Source: a virus. From it: a stretch of 36,942 nucleotides of DNA. The DNA is taken from IMG/VR virus record IMGVR_UViG_3300032265_001954, positions 1-36,942 of that record. One strand, written 5' to 3'. Below, one piece after another: positions 16,485 through 25,291 of the stretch. Numbering within the stretch: position 1 is the first letter of the stretch; each line of letters opens with the position of its first letter. The translations under genes and the position numbers were made by a program. The notes under the pieces were generated by a model that saw nothing but the letters and a program-made list of their open reading frames with translations, was not told the origin of the DNA and ran no database searches.

Positions 16485-17476
16485 AAAAAGTTCATACACT
16501 AATTGTCAATCAATGGGATATGCACGACTTTGTTAGTGTAGATGATGTTATGAGCGAAATACGATACAACGCTGTCAATAGAATAATATGGTTCGCTCCT
16601 ACAGAATACGAAACATGGTTTGATACTAAGTTTGTTGAATATGTTAATCAGCAACAGATCAAAATGGAATTGGTTTACGGATCTGCCGATACAGGTAATG
16701 GATATTATGATCAGTTCAGGAACTTGTTTGATCGTATGGACATACATTTCTGGCCTACATTCTTATTTCACTATACCTATTATGATCTTATGGAAACTAA
16801 ACAATTAGATCCCGTTAGAGAGTATCATAAGTTTAAGTATCCTTTTATTACAATGATCCGACGAGCAAATCCGCATAGAAGTAGGTTAATGGATGTACTG
16901 GCCAGAGAAAAACTGTTAGATAAAGGATGTTATTCTTGGGCTAATATAAATGCCCAACCTAAAGATTTTCAATACTTCGACCATACTAAGGTAGTTCTAT
17001 TACATAAAGGGGGTGATTGGTTATATAACAATACCTATGCAGATACTACAGACGAATTCTACAGTTCGCTAGTACATGTTGTCCCTGAAACAACTACCGA
17101 TGTATTTTTTATAACTGAGAATACCTTGTCTCCTTTGTTCATGAAAAAGATACATGTTACACTGGGAGTGACCGGATTCGCTAAACAATTAGAACAGTTA
17201 GGCATTAAGAAATTTAAAGGGATTGATTATGCCTTTGATAATGTTGAGTCAATGCCCGATAGAGTTGAAGAATTGGTAAAAAGTATACAGCCGGTACTAG
17301 ATTGCTCATTAGAAGAATTTTACCAAATGAATAAAGATATAGTAGCAGAGAATTTTTCCACAGCAATGGACATAATAAATACTGATAAACATGCTCCGGA
17401 CATTATAAAAGAAGTAAAAGATATAGTCGGAAACGGTTTCCAAGATAGATGTAATTTTAACAAGACAAATATATGA
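16475..17476 (+). CDS. Putative glycosyltransferase, TEK-motif family (member 4, divergent)
   Basis: 333 residues. RANPHRSRLMDVLAREKLLDKGCYSW matches the basic helix of the family, and SLVHVVPETTTDVFFITENTLSPLFMKKIHVTLG is the TEK region with Asn in place of Lys. If TEK Lys contacts the donor as in GT10 enzymes, this member may be inactive or use a different donor. Its stop overlaps the next start (ATGA). Confidence 0.42.
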   Translation: MYLKKVHTLIVNQWDMHDFVSVDDVMSEIRYNAVNRIIWFAPTEYETWFDTKFVEYVNQQQIKMELVYGSADTGNGYYDQFRNLFDRMDIHFWPTFLFHYTYYDLMETKQLDPVREYHKFKYPFITMIRRANPHRSRLMDVLAREKLLDKGCYSWANINAQPKDFQYFDHTKVVLLHKGGDWLYNNTYADTTDEFYSSLVHVVPETTTDVFFITENTLSPLFMKKIHVTLGVTGFAKQLEQLGIKKFKGIDYAFDNVESMPDRVEELVKSIQPVLDCSLEEFYQMNKDIVAENFSTAMDIINTDKHAPDIIKEVKDIVGNGFQDRCNFNKTNI

Positions 17477-18153
17477 TGGAACAATTTAACAGCAATCATT
17501 TTTTGATTGTCGACGATTTCTTAGAAGAAGACGATATATATGCGTTAGAGCAGGAAGCAAATAGTATACCCGACCAACAGTGGAAATCTTTTAAGAGAAA
17601 CAATACACAGTTTAAAGAGTGTTTAGATCTAGAAGTATTGCCCGAGTGTACACAGCTACTAGAAAAACTACATAGTGCAAAGTTTTTAAGATGGTTAAGT
17701 TCTGTAACAGGAATAGAAAACCTATTACCAGACCCGTACCTCATTGGCGGGGGATATCTAAAGTCGAACCGCGGCGATGTGTTAGGATCACATTTAGATT
17801 TTAATTGGAATGATACAATTAAAATGTACAGACGCTTGACACTTACGATTTATCTTACCTCCGATTGGCAATCCGAATGGGGAGGTAATCTCTGTTTCTT
17901 TGATGAGCAGAATCAAAACAAGATCGCAGAAATAGAATACAAATACAACAGGGCAGTTCTGTGGAAGGATAGAGAGTTAAACTTTCATGGGTACCCCGAT
18001 CCATTAACCTGCCCTGACTCGGTTTCTAGGAAAGCATTTTTGTTATTTTATTACACTAATGAAACCTCTAGCCCACTGGAATCCAATCCACCTCATAGGA
18101 GTTTATATTGGTATGATAGAAACAACAATTCTCCCTACGACATTCGACAATAA
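17473..18153 (+). CDS. 2-oxoglutarate/Fe(II)-dependent oxygenase
   Basis: 226 residues of the prolyl-4-hydroxylase-like type. The iron triad is visible: His107-x-Asp109 in GSHLDFNW and distal His172 in LNFHGYPDPL. Arg186 in SRKAFLLFYYT is the expected 2-oxoglutarate anchor. The strand LTLTIYLTSDWQSEWGGNLCFFD is the usual double-stranded beta-helix core of this family. Members hydroxylate proteins, nucleic acids or small molecules. ATG 17473 overlaps the upstream stop, and Met2 at 17476 is an alternative start. Nothing in the sequence tells the substrate; the neighbours suggest a sugar or a peptide. Confidence 0.82.
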   Translation: MMEQFNSNHFLIVDDFLEEDDIYALEQEANSIPDQQWKSFKRNNTQFKECLDLEVLPECTQLLEKLHSAKFLRWLSSVTGIENLLPDPYLIGGGYLKSNRGDVLGSHLDFNWNDTIKMYRRLTLTIYLTSDWQSEWGGNLCFFDEQNQNKIAEIEYKYNRAVLWKDRELNFHGYPDPLTCPDSVSRKAFLLFYYTNETSSPLESNPPHRSLYWYDRNNNSPYDIRQ

Positions 18154-18775
18154 GACTATCAACGATCCTTGGGATTATGTAGATCTATTTGAAAAAACAA
18201 TAGCAGAATACGCAGGTTCGCAGTATGCTATAGCAGTAGATTGCTGTAGTAACGCATTGTTCCTAGCATTGAAATATTATCATGCTGAAGGAACAACTGT
18301 TAAAGTTCCAAAGAGAACCTATGCCAGTGTACCTATGCAGGTTATACATGCAGGTGCCAGGATACAATGGACTGATGAGTTGTGGGACGGAATATATACT
18401 TTAGATCCTTTTCCTATAGTAGATAGTGCAGTTCGTTTTACCAAAGACATGTATGTTAGAGACTCCTTGATGTGTTTGAGCTTTCAACATAGGAAAAGAC
18501 TAAACATAGGAAAAGGTGGAATGATCTTAACAGATGATCGATCGTTTGTCAATTGGTGTCGCCCAATGATCTATGATGGCAGACATCGCGATGTGCTATA
18601 CAAGGATGATGACCTATCTTGTATAGGATACCATATGTATATGACTCCCGAGCAGGCTTACCGCGGATTATTAATCTTCCAAACTTTGCCAGACGTAAAT
18701 ACGGATACAGAAAAATCTAGTAATTACAGAGATCTTAGTTTAGAACACATTTTTAATCCCTATGTACAGAGTTAG
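18113..18775 (+). CDS. Short DegT/DnrJ/EryC1-type aminotransferase
   Basis: I chose ATG 18113 (AGGAG at 18097-18101) over an upstream in-frame ATG at 18059 that would overlap the oxygenase by 95 bases; the protein is then 220 residues. FEKTIAEYAGSQYAIAVDCCSNALFLAL is the N-terminal signature of sugar aminotransferases. VKVPKRTYASVPMQVIHAGA and LSFQHRKRLNIGKGGMILTDD cover the large PLP domain, with the Lys of HRKRL as the likely Schiff-base residue. Usual members have 360-400 residues; the C-terminal small domain is missing. No frameshift is evident because another gene begins immediately. It may act as a compact form or pair with a host protein. Confidence 0.7.
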   Translation: MIETTILPTTFDNKTINDPWDYVDLFEKTIAEYAGSQYAIAVDCCSNALFLALKYYHAEGTTVKVPKRTYASVPMQVIHAGARIQWTDELWDGIYTLDPFPIVDSAVRFTKDMYVRDSLMCLSFQHRKRLNIGKGGMILTDDRSFVNWCRPMIYDGRHRDVLYKDDDLSCIGYHMYMTPEQAYRGLLIFQTLPDVNTDTEKSSNYRDLSLEHIFNPYVQS

Positions 18776-20681
18776 TTTTGTAAACCCCAATTTCCAACAG
18801 GGCCCTAAAGAATTTAATGCCTATTATCTTCCCTATAGCGCAGGAGTTCTTTGGAGCTATGCCTATCAGTTTCCGGAAATAAGTTCTCAGTTTGAGCTAG
18901 GTGATTTTATATGGCGCAGAGATAATATCGATCAAGCAGTTGCACAATTAAAAGATCATGAGATCGTAGGGTTTAGTACCTACATCTGGAATAAGAGCTA
19001 TAACTATGTGCTGGCCAAGAAGCTAAAAGAAGCCAACCCCAACTGTTTGATATTGTTTGGCGGTCCCGAACCCCCTATTGAAAAAGCAGAGTTCTTCGAG
19101 CTGTACCCGTTCATTGATATTGCTATCAAACAAGAGGGCGAACTAACATTTAAAGAGCTACTTGAACATTACCCAGATCGCAGTTTTGAACAAGTTCCTG
19201 GCCTGCTGTTAAATCGGAATGGTGCTGTATTTGAAACAGCTAAACGAGACCGCATAGATAACATTGATACCATACCTAGTCCTTATCTAACAGGGGTGTT
19301 TGATAAACTAATTGCGGACAATCCTGATGTTGAATGGAACACAGTATTGGAAAGTAACAGAGGCTGTCCTTATCAATGTACATTTTGCGACTGGGGTAGC
19401 TTAACCTATAACAAGGTCAAGAAGTTTGATCTAACTCGTGTCTGCGACGAGCTAGAATGGATGGCCAAGAACGGTGTAGGATTTATCAGTATTGCAGATG
19501 CTAACTTTGGTATCTTCCCCGATCGCGATACTATTATCGCAGACAAGCTAATCGATATACAAAAGCGTTATGGATTACCTAATGCCTATACCATCAGCTG
19601 GGCAAAGAATCAAAAGAAAGAAGTCCTAGAGATTGTTAAGAAACTGGTAGAGAATGGTGCTCGTCAGGGCCTAACTGTAAGTGTACAGAGTCTAGATGAT
19701 AATGTATTAGAAATCATCAAGCGTAAGAATTTAGGTATTAATCAAATTGAAGACATATTTGAACGCTGTGATAAAGAAAACATTCCTGTTATCACAGAAT
19801 TAATACTAGGGCTTCCTGGAGAAACTCTGCGTAGTTGGAAGGAAAACTACTACAGATTATTTCGTGCCAATAACCATACAGGCATCACTACCTATAACGC
19901 ACAGATATTAGAAAATGCAGAACTTAACCTAAGTCAGCGCAGATTGTACAAAATTGAGTCCGCGGTAGTTAGAGATTATCTATGCGGTGCTAACAATGAA
20001 CACGATCTAGAAGAAGGTGTTGAGATTATCAAAAGCACCAGAGACTTACCATACGCTGATATGTTAGAAGCCATACTGTTTACATGGTATATGAACACAT
20101 TCCATATAAATGGACTTAGCAACGTCATCAGCAGATTTGCCAATAAGCATGCAGGAGTAGACTACAAGGACTTCTACGAGGATCTTTACCGATACCTGTT
20201 AACTGATCCTTGGTTTAATCAGCAGATGTCGGAGACAAAGGCCTACTACGAAGAATGGTTTACCAACGGTAGTATTACACATCCTAAAATTGGCACGACT
20301 GATGTGTACGGAATGAACTTAGGACAGAGAACGAGTATTGCTATTCATGCAGAGAACCAGTATAATAATGTTTTTAGTCTGTTAGAAAATTACTATAGAC
20401 AGAAGTTTCCAGAACATGAAAAATATATTGATGATCTTTTTACTGTTCAAAAGAACTACTATATACGGTATGACGAGATAGCTAACTATCCAAAAACTTT
20501 GACTATTAGAAATAACATACTAGGTTACATACAAAACAATGATGTGTTGGAATCGACTACAGAATACTTTTTTGAGTTCTATGAGGATAAGTCTATGAGC
20601 TTAACTCGATTCTGTGAGAGCCTTTGGTTCGGCCGCCGCCGTAATTTTGGAAAAGCCTATGTGTCATATAAGACTATATGA
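18762..20681 (+). CDS. B12-binding-type radical SAM protein (copy 1)
   Basis: 639 residues. The N-terminal 150 residues have the Rossmann-like pattern of B12-binding domains (IVGFSTYIWNKSYNYVLA, LILFGGPEPP, IKQEGELTFKELL). ESNRGCPYQCTFCDWG gives the radical SAM Cys202, 206 and 209. Downstream are ISIADANFGIF, LTVSVQSLDDNVLEIIKRKN and ELILGLPGETLRSW, all typical of the radical SAM/B12 group (Elp3-like core). Members include methyltransferases and ring-forming enzymes. The C-terminal 200 residues are not recognised. Its start lies within the aminotransferase gene. The substrate is unknown. Confidence 0.85.
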   Translation: MYRVSFVNPNFQQGPKEFNAYYLPYSAGVLWSYAYQFPEISSQFELGDFIWRRDNIDQAVAQLKDHEIVGFSTYIWNKSYNYVLAKKLKEANPNCLILFGGPEPPIEKAEFFELYPFIDIAIKQEGELTFKELLEHYPDRSFEQVPGLLLNRNGAVFETAKRDRIDNIDTIPSPYLTGVFDKLIADNPDVEWNTVLESNRGCPYQCTFCDWGSLTYNKVKKFDLTRVCDELEWMAKNGVGFISIADANFGIFPDRDTIIADKLIDIQKRYGLPNAYTISWAKNQKKEVLEIVKKLVENGARQGLTVSVQSLDDNVLEIIKRKNLGINQIEDIFERCDKENIPVITELILGLPGETLRSWKENYYRLFRANNHTGITTYNAQILENAELNLSQRRLYKIESAVVRDYLCGANNEHDLEEGVEIIKSTRDLPYADMLEAILFTWYMNTFHINGLSNVISRFANKHAGVDYKDFYEDLYRYLLTDPWFNQQMSETKAYYEEWFTNGSITHPKIGTTDVYGMNLGQRTSIAIHAENQYNNVFSLLENYYRQKFPEHEKYIDDLFTVQKNYYIRYDEIANYPKTLTIRNNILGYIQNNDVLESTTEYFFEFYEDKSMSLTRFCESLWFGRRRNFGKAYVSYKTI

Positions 20682-21511
20682 AAAGATTAGTTGTCACCGG
20701 CTGTAGCTTTACCAGATTCGTGCCCGAGCTTACTTGGCCGGTATTCCTAACCACTAACTTTGATGAAACCTATAACTATGCCGCTCCCGGTGCTGGCAAT
20801 GAATACATCTTTCATAGTCTGATACAAGCAGATACTGAACTCGGCCTAACCCCCGAAGATACTGTTATCATTCAGTGGACCGGATATTTTAGATTTGATT
20901 ATTTTAGAGACGAACACGATCATACTCGTTGGATAGGTAAGGGAGATTGGTCGCACTGGGCCGACACCGACTTGATGCCTTATCTTAACGAAAAAGGTGC
21001 CATAAGAAAAACACTACAGTATGTGCTAATGGCCAAACGATATCTCGAAGCAAAGGGTATTAGGTATAGATTTACATCTTTGTATGATTTACGAGATATA
21101 CCTCAATACCCAGAGTATCGTCCTATCATAAATGAAATGTATCAGGATCACTTTGTTTACCCCCGGGGTATGACAGGTGAGTATCATATGTTAAAAACAA
21201 CACGGCAATGTTATCCGCATTTTGGAGGGCACCCTCCTGCAGGAGCACATCTTATATTTGCACAAACATTTGCCCAAAGTCTAGGTATAGATATTGGAAC
21301 ACATCATGTTGATGATATAGACCTGTTGATTAAGAATGACCAACGATATCACGAATTATACTATAAAGTATCCAGTCATCCATTATATCACAGCACTGTT
21401 AAAAATCTAACAAGAAGAAACAACGAACAAGTATCTGCTGAAATATTAACCTACTTTCCGGATTCATTAGAGAATCTTAAGAAAATACTTAGAGACAGTT
21501 TTACAGATTAA
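20678..21511 (+). CDS. SGNH/GDSL-like protein (copy 2)
   Basis: 277 residues. LVVTGCSFTRF at the N-terminus holds the candidate nucleophile in GCS. NYAAPGAGNEYIF gives a block II-like Gly and Asn. VIIQWTGYFRFDYF sits in the block III position. Near residue 185-195 HFGGHPPAGAHLIFA provides a His for the final block, without the usual Asp two or three residues before it. Coupled to the radical SAM gene by ATGA. Whether it is catalytic is uncertain. Confidence 0.6.
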   Translation: MKRLVVTGCSFTRFVPELTWPVFLTTNFDETYNYAAPGAGNEYIFHSLIQADTELGLTPEDTVIIQWTGYFRFDYFRDEHDHTRWIGKGDWSHWADTDLMPYLNEKGAIRKTLQYVLMAKRYLEAKGIRYRFTSLYDLRDIPQYPEYRPIINEMYQDHFVYPRGMTGEYHMLKTTRQCYPHFGGHPPAGAHLIFAQTFAQSLGIDIGTHHVDDIDLLIKNDQRYHELYYKVSSHPLYHSTVKNLTRRNNEQVSAEILTYFPDSLENLKKILRDSFTD

Positions 21512-21532
21512 ATAGAGCACAACGGAGATTAG

Positions 21533-23785
21533 ATGGATTTTAACTTAAAAGCACTTGCTAGAGCACACGCCGAAGCTAAGGAAAAGCCTCCAGAAGATGT
21601 AGCTGATGCTAAACATCTTTCTATGATGCAGGCTATCGCTCCATATGCCAAGAAAACAGAGCAACGGAATGTAACCCCAGTCTATATTGATTACAAGACT
21701 AGGAAGACCAAGCTGGTCTTGGCATTATTGCCGGAATGGGCACCCATGTTTCCACCGTTTAATCTAGCTAGACTAAGTGGTGTGGCAAAAACCGCAGGTT
21801 ATGAAACACATATTTTGGATGTTAATATTCGAGCATTCAACAAATATAGAACAGAGTGGCAACCACAAAATCGTTTGCCTTTTAGACTATGGGACCCTAG
21901 TGCTAGTTGGCATTGGATGGGTGATACCTACTTAAATGATATCCACCCTGTGCTTGAACCAGTTCTGCTAGAAGCAATAGATGAAATAGTTGCACTGCAA
22001 CCAGACGCTGTAGGCTTTAGTATCTATTACATTAATGAAGCTCCTACACAGTGGGTATGCCAGGAATTAAAGAAAAGACTGCCTAATGTAAAAATTCTAG
22101 TAGGCGGCAGTAATGTACAAAAGAGCTGGTTTGAAATTAAACCTTATTACGATTATGTTGTAAGCGGTGAAGGTGAACAGGTTATCTTGAATGTGTTAGA
22201 AGAAATTGAAAATGGTGTAGTACACAGTGAACCCCAATATCTAACACAACCCGAAGACCAACGAATCAACTTAAACAATCTACCCTTGCCGGATTACGAA
22301 AGTATTGACTTTAATCAATACGAAGTCCCTAATGGAGTCAACAGCGAGATCAGTAGAGGATGTACCGCCAAGTGTACATTCTGTGAAGAAACACACTTCT
22401 GGAAATATCGTCAGCGACAGGCTGTTGATTTAATCACTGAGGTCGAATGGCTCTACTACAATAAAGGTACAGATATCATATGGTTTATTGATAGTCTAGT
22501 CAACGGTAATGTAAATGAGCTTCGTGCATTTGCCAAGGCAGTAGTCGCTAAAGATCTAAAGATACATTGGACTGGCTATGCTCGCTGTGATGGTCGTATG
22601 GACCTTGAATACTTTAAAGACATCAAAGCCGGCGGCTGTATTATGTTAAACTACGGTATTGAATCAGGTAGCCAAAAGGTACTCGATGATATGGCCAAGG
22701 GAGTAACTGTTGCAGAAATGGAGCAGAACTTCCGTGATGGTAGAGAAGTAGGAATCTTTGCGGCGACTAATTGGATCGTGGGCTTTCCTACAGAAGACCT
22801 ACAGGACTTTGCCGACAGCATGACGTTCTTGTGGCGCATGCGTAACATGAATATTAACAATATTGGAGCTGGTGTTGGCTACGGATTAGGTCCAGAAACT
22901 ATCATTGGGCAAAATACGCACAAATTTAATATAAGTGCTCAGAAGTATCAAGGACATTGGATTACCAAAGACTTTACCAAAGGTGGTACCCATGTAATGA
23001 GTCGTGTTAAGACCTTCCACATGTTTATTGACTTCATGGTAGGGTGTACTAGGGTGCCGTTTGGATACCCTATAAGATTTGCGCTGGCAAAAGATCATTA
23101 TGCAATACTCTTAAATGATACACGCACTATAAAAGAAATTGAATACGAAAAATTTGATTATAATATCATTAAGACAAATATAAATCCTTTTGCCGACACG
23201 CTGGTGAATGAAATGTGGCCGTTCTTCCGTATGCTGTGGCGCACTCGCGGAGGATATACAGCAGAAGTCAAATTCAATCCGGAGATTGATTTGAGGGAAT
23301 TCGGTAGTCAGTTCGGACCGGGAATGTATAATGCGTTATTTAGGTTTATGATCTCCGATGCAGGGGAATGGAGTGCAGACTTTGATATTGAATACAATCA
23401 AATAGATAATCCATTCGATGAAAGAGAAAGACCTCCAGTAGGCCGCAAAGGCCCTTTCTATGCTCAGGACTATAGCCGTATGATGAGCAATACTGCGGCC
23501 CGAGCTCGAAGATTAGCCAAGCCCAAGTGGTCTGTAGAAATTGGTCGAAGTGATACCGACTTCCATGAGTTGTTGATGGAAGAAGATCTATTAAACAAAA
23601 CAATAGATTTTTCTTTTAAATATCATTATCAAGGGTCTGGTGTGTGGAGTGAAAACACGCACGAAATTGAAGTACCTAATGTTAGTGCGATGGATGCTAT
23701 TCCGGAAAAGCAGGACGGGCAGTTTTCCGTTTCATTAATTCCAATCTCGGAAATAAAAAGAGCAACTGCAAAGTTGGAAGAATAA
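21533..23785 (+). CDS. B12-binding-type radical SAM protein (copy 2)
   Basis: 750 residues, starting at ATG 21533 with a clear CGGAG site. LVLALLPEWAPMFPPFNLARLSG, DAVGFSIYYINEAP, ILVGGSNVQKS and YVVSGEGEQVILNVLEEI make the B12-binding-like domain (about 60-225). SRGCTAKCTFCEE gives radical SAM Cys277, 281 and 284, followed by IIWFIDSLVNGN, LNYGIESGSQKVLDDMAKGV and NWIVGFPTEDLQDF, the usual motifs of this group. Some 250 C-terminal residues are not recognised. It differs enough from copy 1 to be an independent acquisition or an old duplicate. The substrate is unknown. Confidence 0.86.
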   Translation: MDFNLKALARAHAEAKEKPPEDVADAKHLSMMQAIAPYAKKTEQRNVTPVYIDYKTRKTKLVLALLPEWAPMFPPFNLARLSGVAKTAGYETHILDVNIRAFNKYRTEWQPQNRLPFRLWDPSASWHWMGDTYLNDIHPVLEPVLLEAIDEIVALQPDAVGFSIYYINEAPTQWVCQELKKRLPNVKILVGGSNVQKSWFEIKPYYDYVVSGEGEQVILNVLEEIENGVVHSEPQYLTQPEDQRINLNNLPLPDYESIDFNQYEVPNGVNSEISRGCTAKCTFCEETHFWKYRQRQAVDLITEVEWLYYNKGTDIIWFIDSLVNGNVNELRAFAKAVVAKDLKIHWTGYARCDGRMDLEYFKDIKAGGCIMLNYGIESGSQKVLDDMAKGVTVAEMEQNFRDGREVGIFAATNWIVGFPTEDLQDFADSMTFLWRMRNMNINNIGAGVGYGLGPETIIGQNTHKFNISAQKYQGHWITKDFTKGGTHVMSRVKTFHMFIDFMVGCTRVPFGYPIRFALAKDHYAILLNDTRTIKEIEYEKFDYNIIKTNINPFADTLVNEMWPFFRMLWRTRGGYTAEVKFNPEIDLREFGSQFGPGMYNALFRFMISDAGEWSADFDIEYNQIDNPFDERERPPVGRKGPFYAQDYSRMMSNTAARARRLAKPKWSVEIGRSDTDFHELLMEEDLLNKTIDFSFKYHYQGSGVWSENTHEIEVPNVSAMDAIPEKQDGQFSVSLIPISEIKRATAKLEE

Positions 23786-24537
23786 TGAAAAAAATAATGC
23801 TAATCGCGGGGTGTAGTCATGCATCGGGATCGGAAATAGATGGTACTCCTGACAGCAAGTATAATAGAGAAAATAGCTTTGGCAATGTGTTGGCCAATAA
23901 GATGGGATACGAAGCTGTCAACATAGCAGTATCTGGATCTACTAATCCTAGTATTGCTAGAAGTATCTTAGAATGGTTCTATCAAAATTATAATCCCGAT
24001 ACTATGGAAGTATTTGTTGTAGTGGGATGGACGGAAAGTACTCGTATCGAAATTCCATCTGATAGACCACATTGGTATAATGATATGAATAAAAGCAGTG
24101 ATTGGTTTCCGACTTCGGCTATCAATTATTTGAGAATTAACCAAGGCTATCCGGGAGCCAATGACTGGGAACGAGAATTAGTAAAATATTATCACGAGTT
24201 CATAGTTAAGAATTTAAAGTATTTAGAAATTACAAGTGCAAATCTAGTACTACAAATTGAGTATTTTTTAAAAATGCACAAGTTAGATTATGTCATGTGC
24301 AATACCATGCACATGTTTGACAATAATGGCCATTTGAGATTTTACCTTGATAAAATTGACAAGACACGATATTATAATTTAGAAGATACTTCTCAGGATT
24401 TTTACTGGAAATATAGAAATGCAGGCTATGAAAATCCTAAAGCACAGTATTGGCACCATAATGAAATTCCACACCAATTATATGCTGACGAACTACAGAA
24501 TTTTATCTTGTCCAATCGTAGTGGAATATCTCAGTAG
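23785..24537 (+). CDS. SGNH/GDSL-like protein (copy 3)
   Basis: 250 residues. IMLIAGCSHASGSEIDG carries the GCS block. VNIAVSGSTNPSIAR is the block II-like segment with Gly and Asn. VVVGWTESTRIEI replaces block III. The C-terminus YWHHNEIPHQLYADEL offers His residues but no clear Asp partner. TAATG overlap with the preceding gene. Its end overlaps an opposite-strand SGNH gene by 35 bases. Confidence 0.6.
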   Translation: MKKIMLIAGCSHASGSEIDGTPDSKYNRENSFGNVLANKMGYEAVNIAVSGSTNPSIARSILEWFYQNYNPDTMEVFVVVGWTESTRIEIPSDRPHWYNDMNKSSDWFPTSAINYLRINQGYPGANDWERELVKYYHEFIVKNLKYLEITSANLVLQIEYFLKMHKLDYVMCNTMHMFDNNGHLRFYLDKIDKTRYYNLEDTSQDFYWKYRNAGYENPKAQYWHHNEIPHQLYADELQNFILSNRSGISQ

Positions 24538-25261
24538 ATTTACGATCATATGTAACAAAATCTTTACATGTAATAAAATCGTTTGTAACAACTTTTATTT
24601 CTCCGTATAAAGAATTAATCTGATTGTATGCGTAACTAGCAATAACTTCCTGAGCTTCTACTCCGTCATGTTTGCAGGGAAGTTTTGGAAGTTCCTGAAC
24701 TAATCTTCCGAAACTGTCTACATGATGTCGGTCATAGGCAAACTTTATCATTTCTTGGTATCCAGGTTCGAGTAATGGATCAACTTCTTCTCTATAGTTA
24801 AAATCTATACAGGTATAGTCAGACATTATATAGGGAATATTATATAAATTGAAAAGCGACTTCAAGGAAGTTTTATATGCCAAAGTCTCTTTATTAAATA
24901 TTTTGTCGTTGTAATGAATATACATTGCTCGCTGATGCTCGTCGAGATTGTCTGGTGTGAGCGGATTAGCTACAATACGGTACCTTTTAATGTTTTCTTC
25001 ATACCATGCTTCTCTTCTAAAAAATTGACTCCAGGCTATAACTATAAGAGGTTTACTGCCTGTAGGCAAATTTTGAAAGACATATTCAAAGGTCCGACGA
25101 TGTATCCTGTCATTTCCAGAACCCGGTATTGCTAAGTTAACGAGTGGTATGTTAAACTTATTAGATAGTAGTTTAGGCCATGCCTGAGATCTATTGTCAG
25201 GTAAACCTTGACCAAAAGTCCAACTACATCCGTTGGTTACTAGGTGAGTGATTTCTGTCAT
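24503..25261 (-). CDS. SGNH/GDSL-like protein (copy 4), reverse strand
   Basis: I start it at ATG 25261 (252 residues) because the upstream in-frame codon at 25279 is only a TTG. LVTNGCSWTFGQGL is the GCS block; LVNLAIPGSGNDRIHRR holds the Gly and Asn of block II; LIVIAWSQFFRRE lies at block III; LPCKHDGVEAQEVIA gives a final His followed by Asp, a reversed order. It is the only reverse gene within the + strand accessory locus, and lies tail to tail with copy 3 and head to head with copy 5. Confidence 0.62.
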   Translation of the reverse strand: MTEITHLVTNGCSWTFGQGLPDNRSQAWPKLLSNKFNIPLVNLAIPGSGNDRIHRRTFEYVFQNLPTGSKPLIVIAWSQFFRREAWYEENIKRYRIVANPLTPDNLDEHQRAMYIHYNDKIFNKETLAYKTSLKSLFNLYNIPYIMSDYTCIDFNYREEVDPLLEPGYQEMIKFAYDRHHVDSFGRLVQELPKLPCKHDGVEAQEVIASYAYNQINSLYGEIKVVTNDFITCKDFVTYDRKSTEIFHYDWTR

Positions 25262-25277
25262 TATGTATGTATTTAAC

Positions 25278-25285
25278 AATAAATA
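25278..25285 (+). promoter_or_regulatory. AATAAATA late-promoter-like box
   Basis: It lies six bases before ATG 25292 in a divergent gap of only 30 bases. No Shine-Dalgarno lies between. On the opposite strand GTTAAATA (25270-25277) stands eight bases before ATG 25261, a weaker match. Confidence 0.4.
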
Positions 25286-25291
25286 GAATAG

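Noticed and set aside
18113-18775. Aminotransferase as a frameshifted pseudogene
   Set aside because: No continuation of the domain in another frame is visible; the next gene occupies the region directly.
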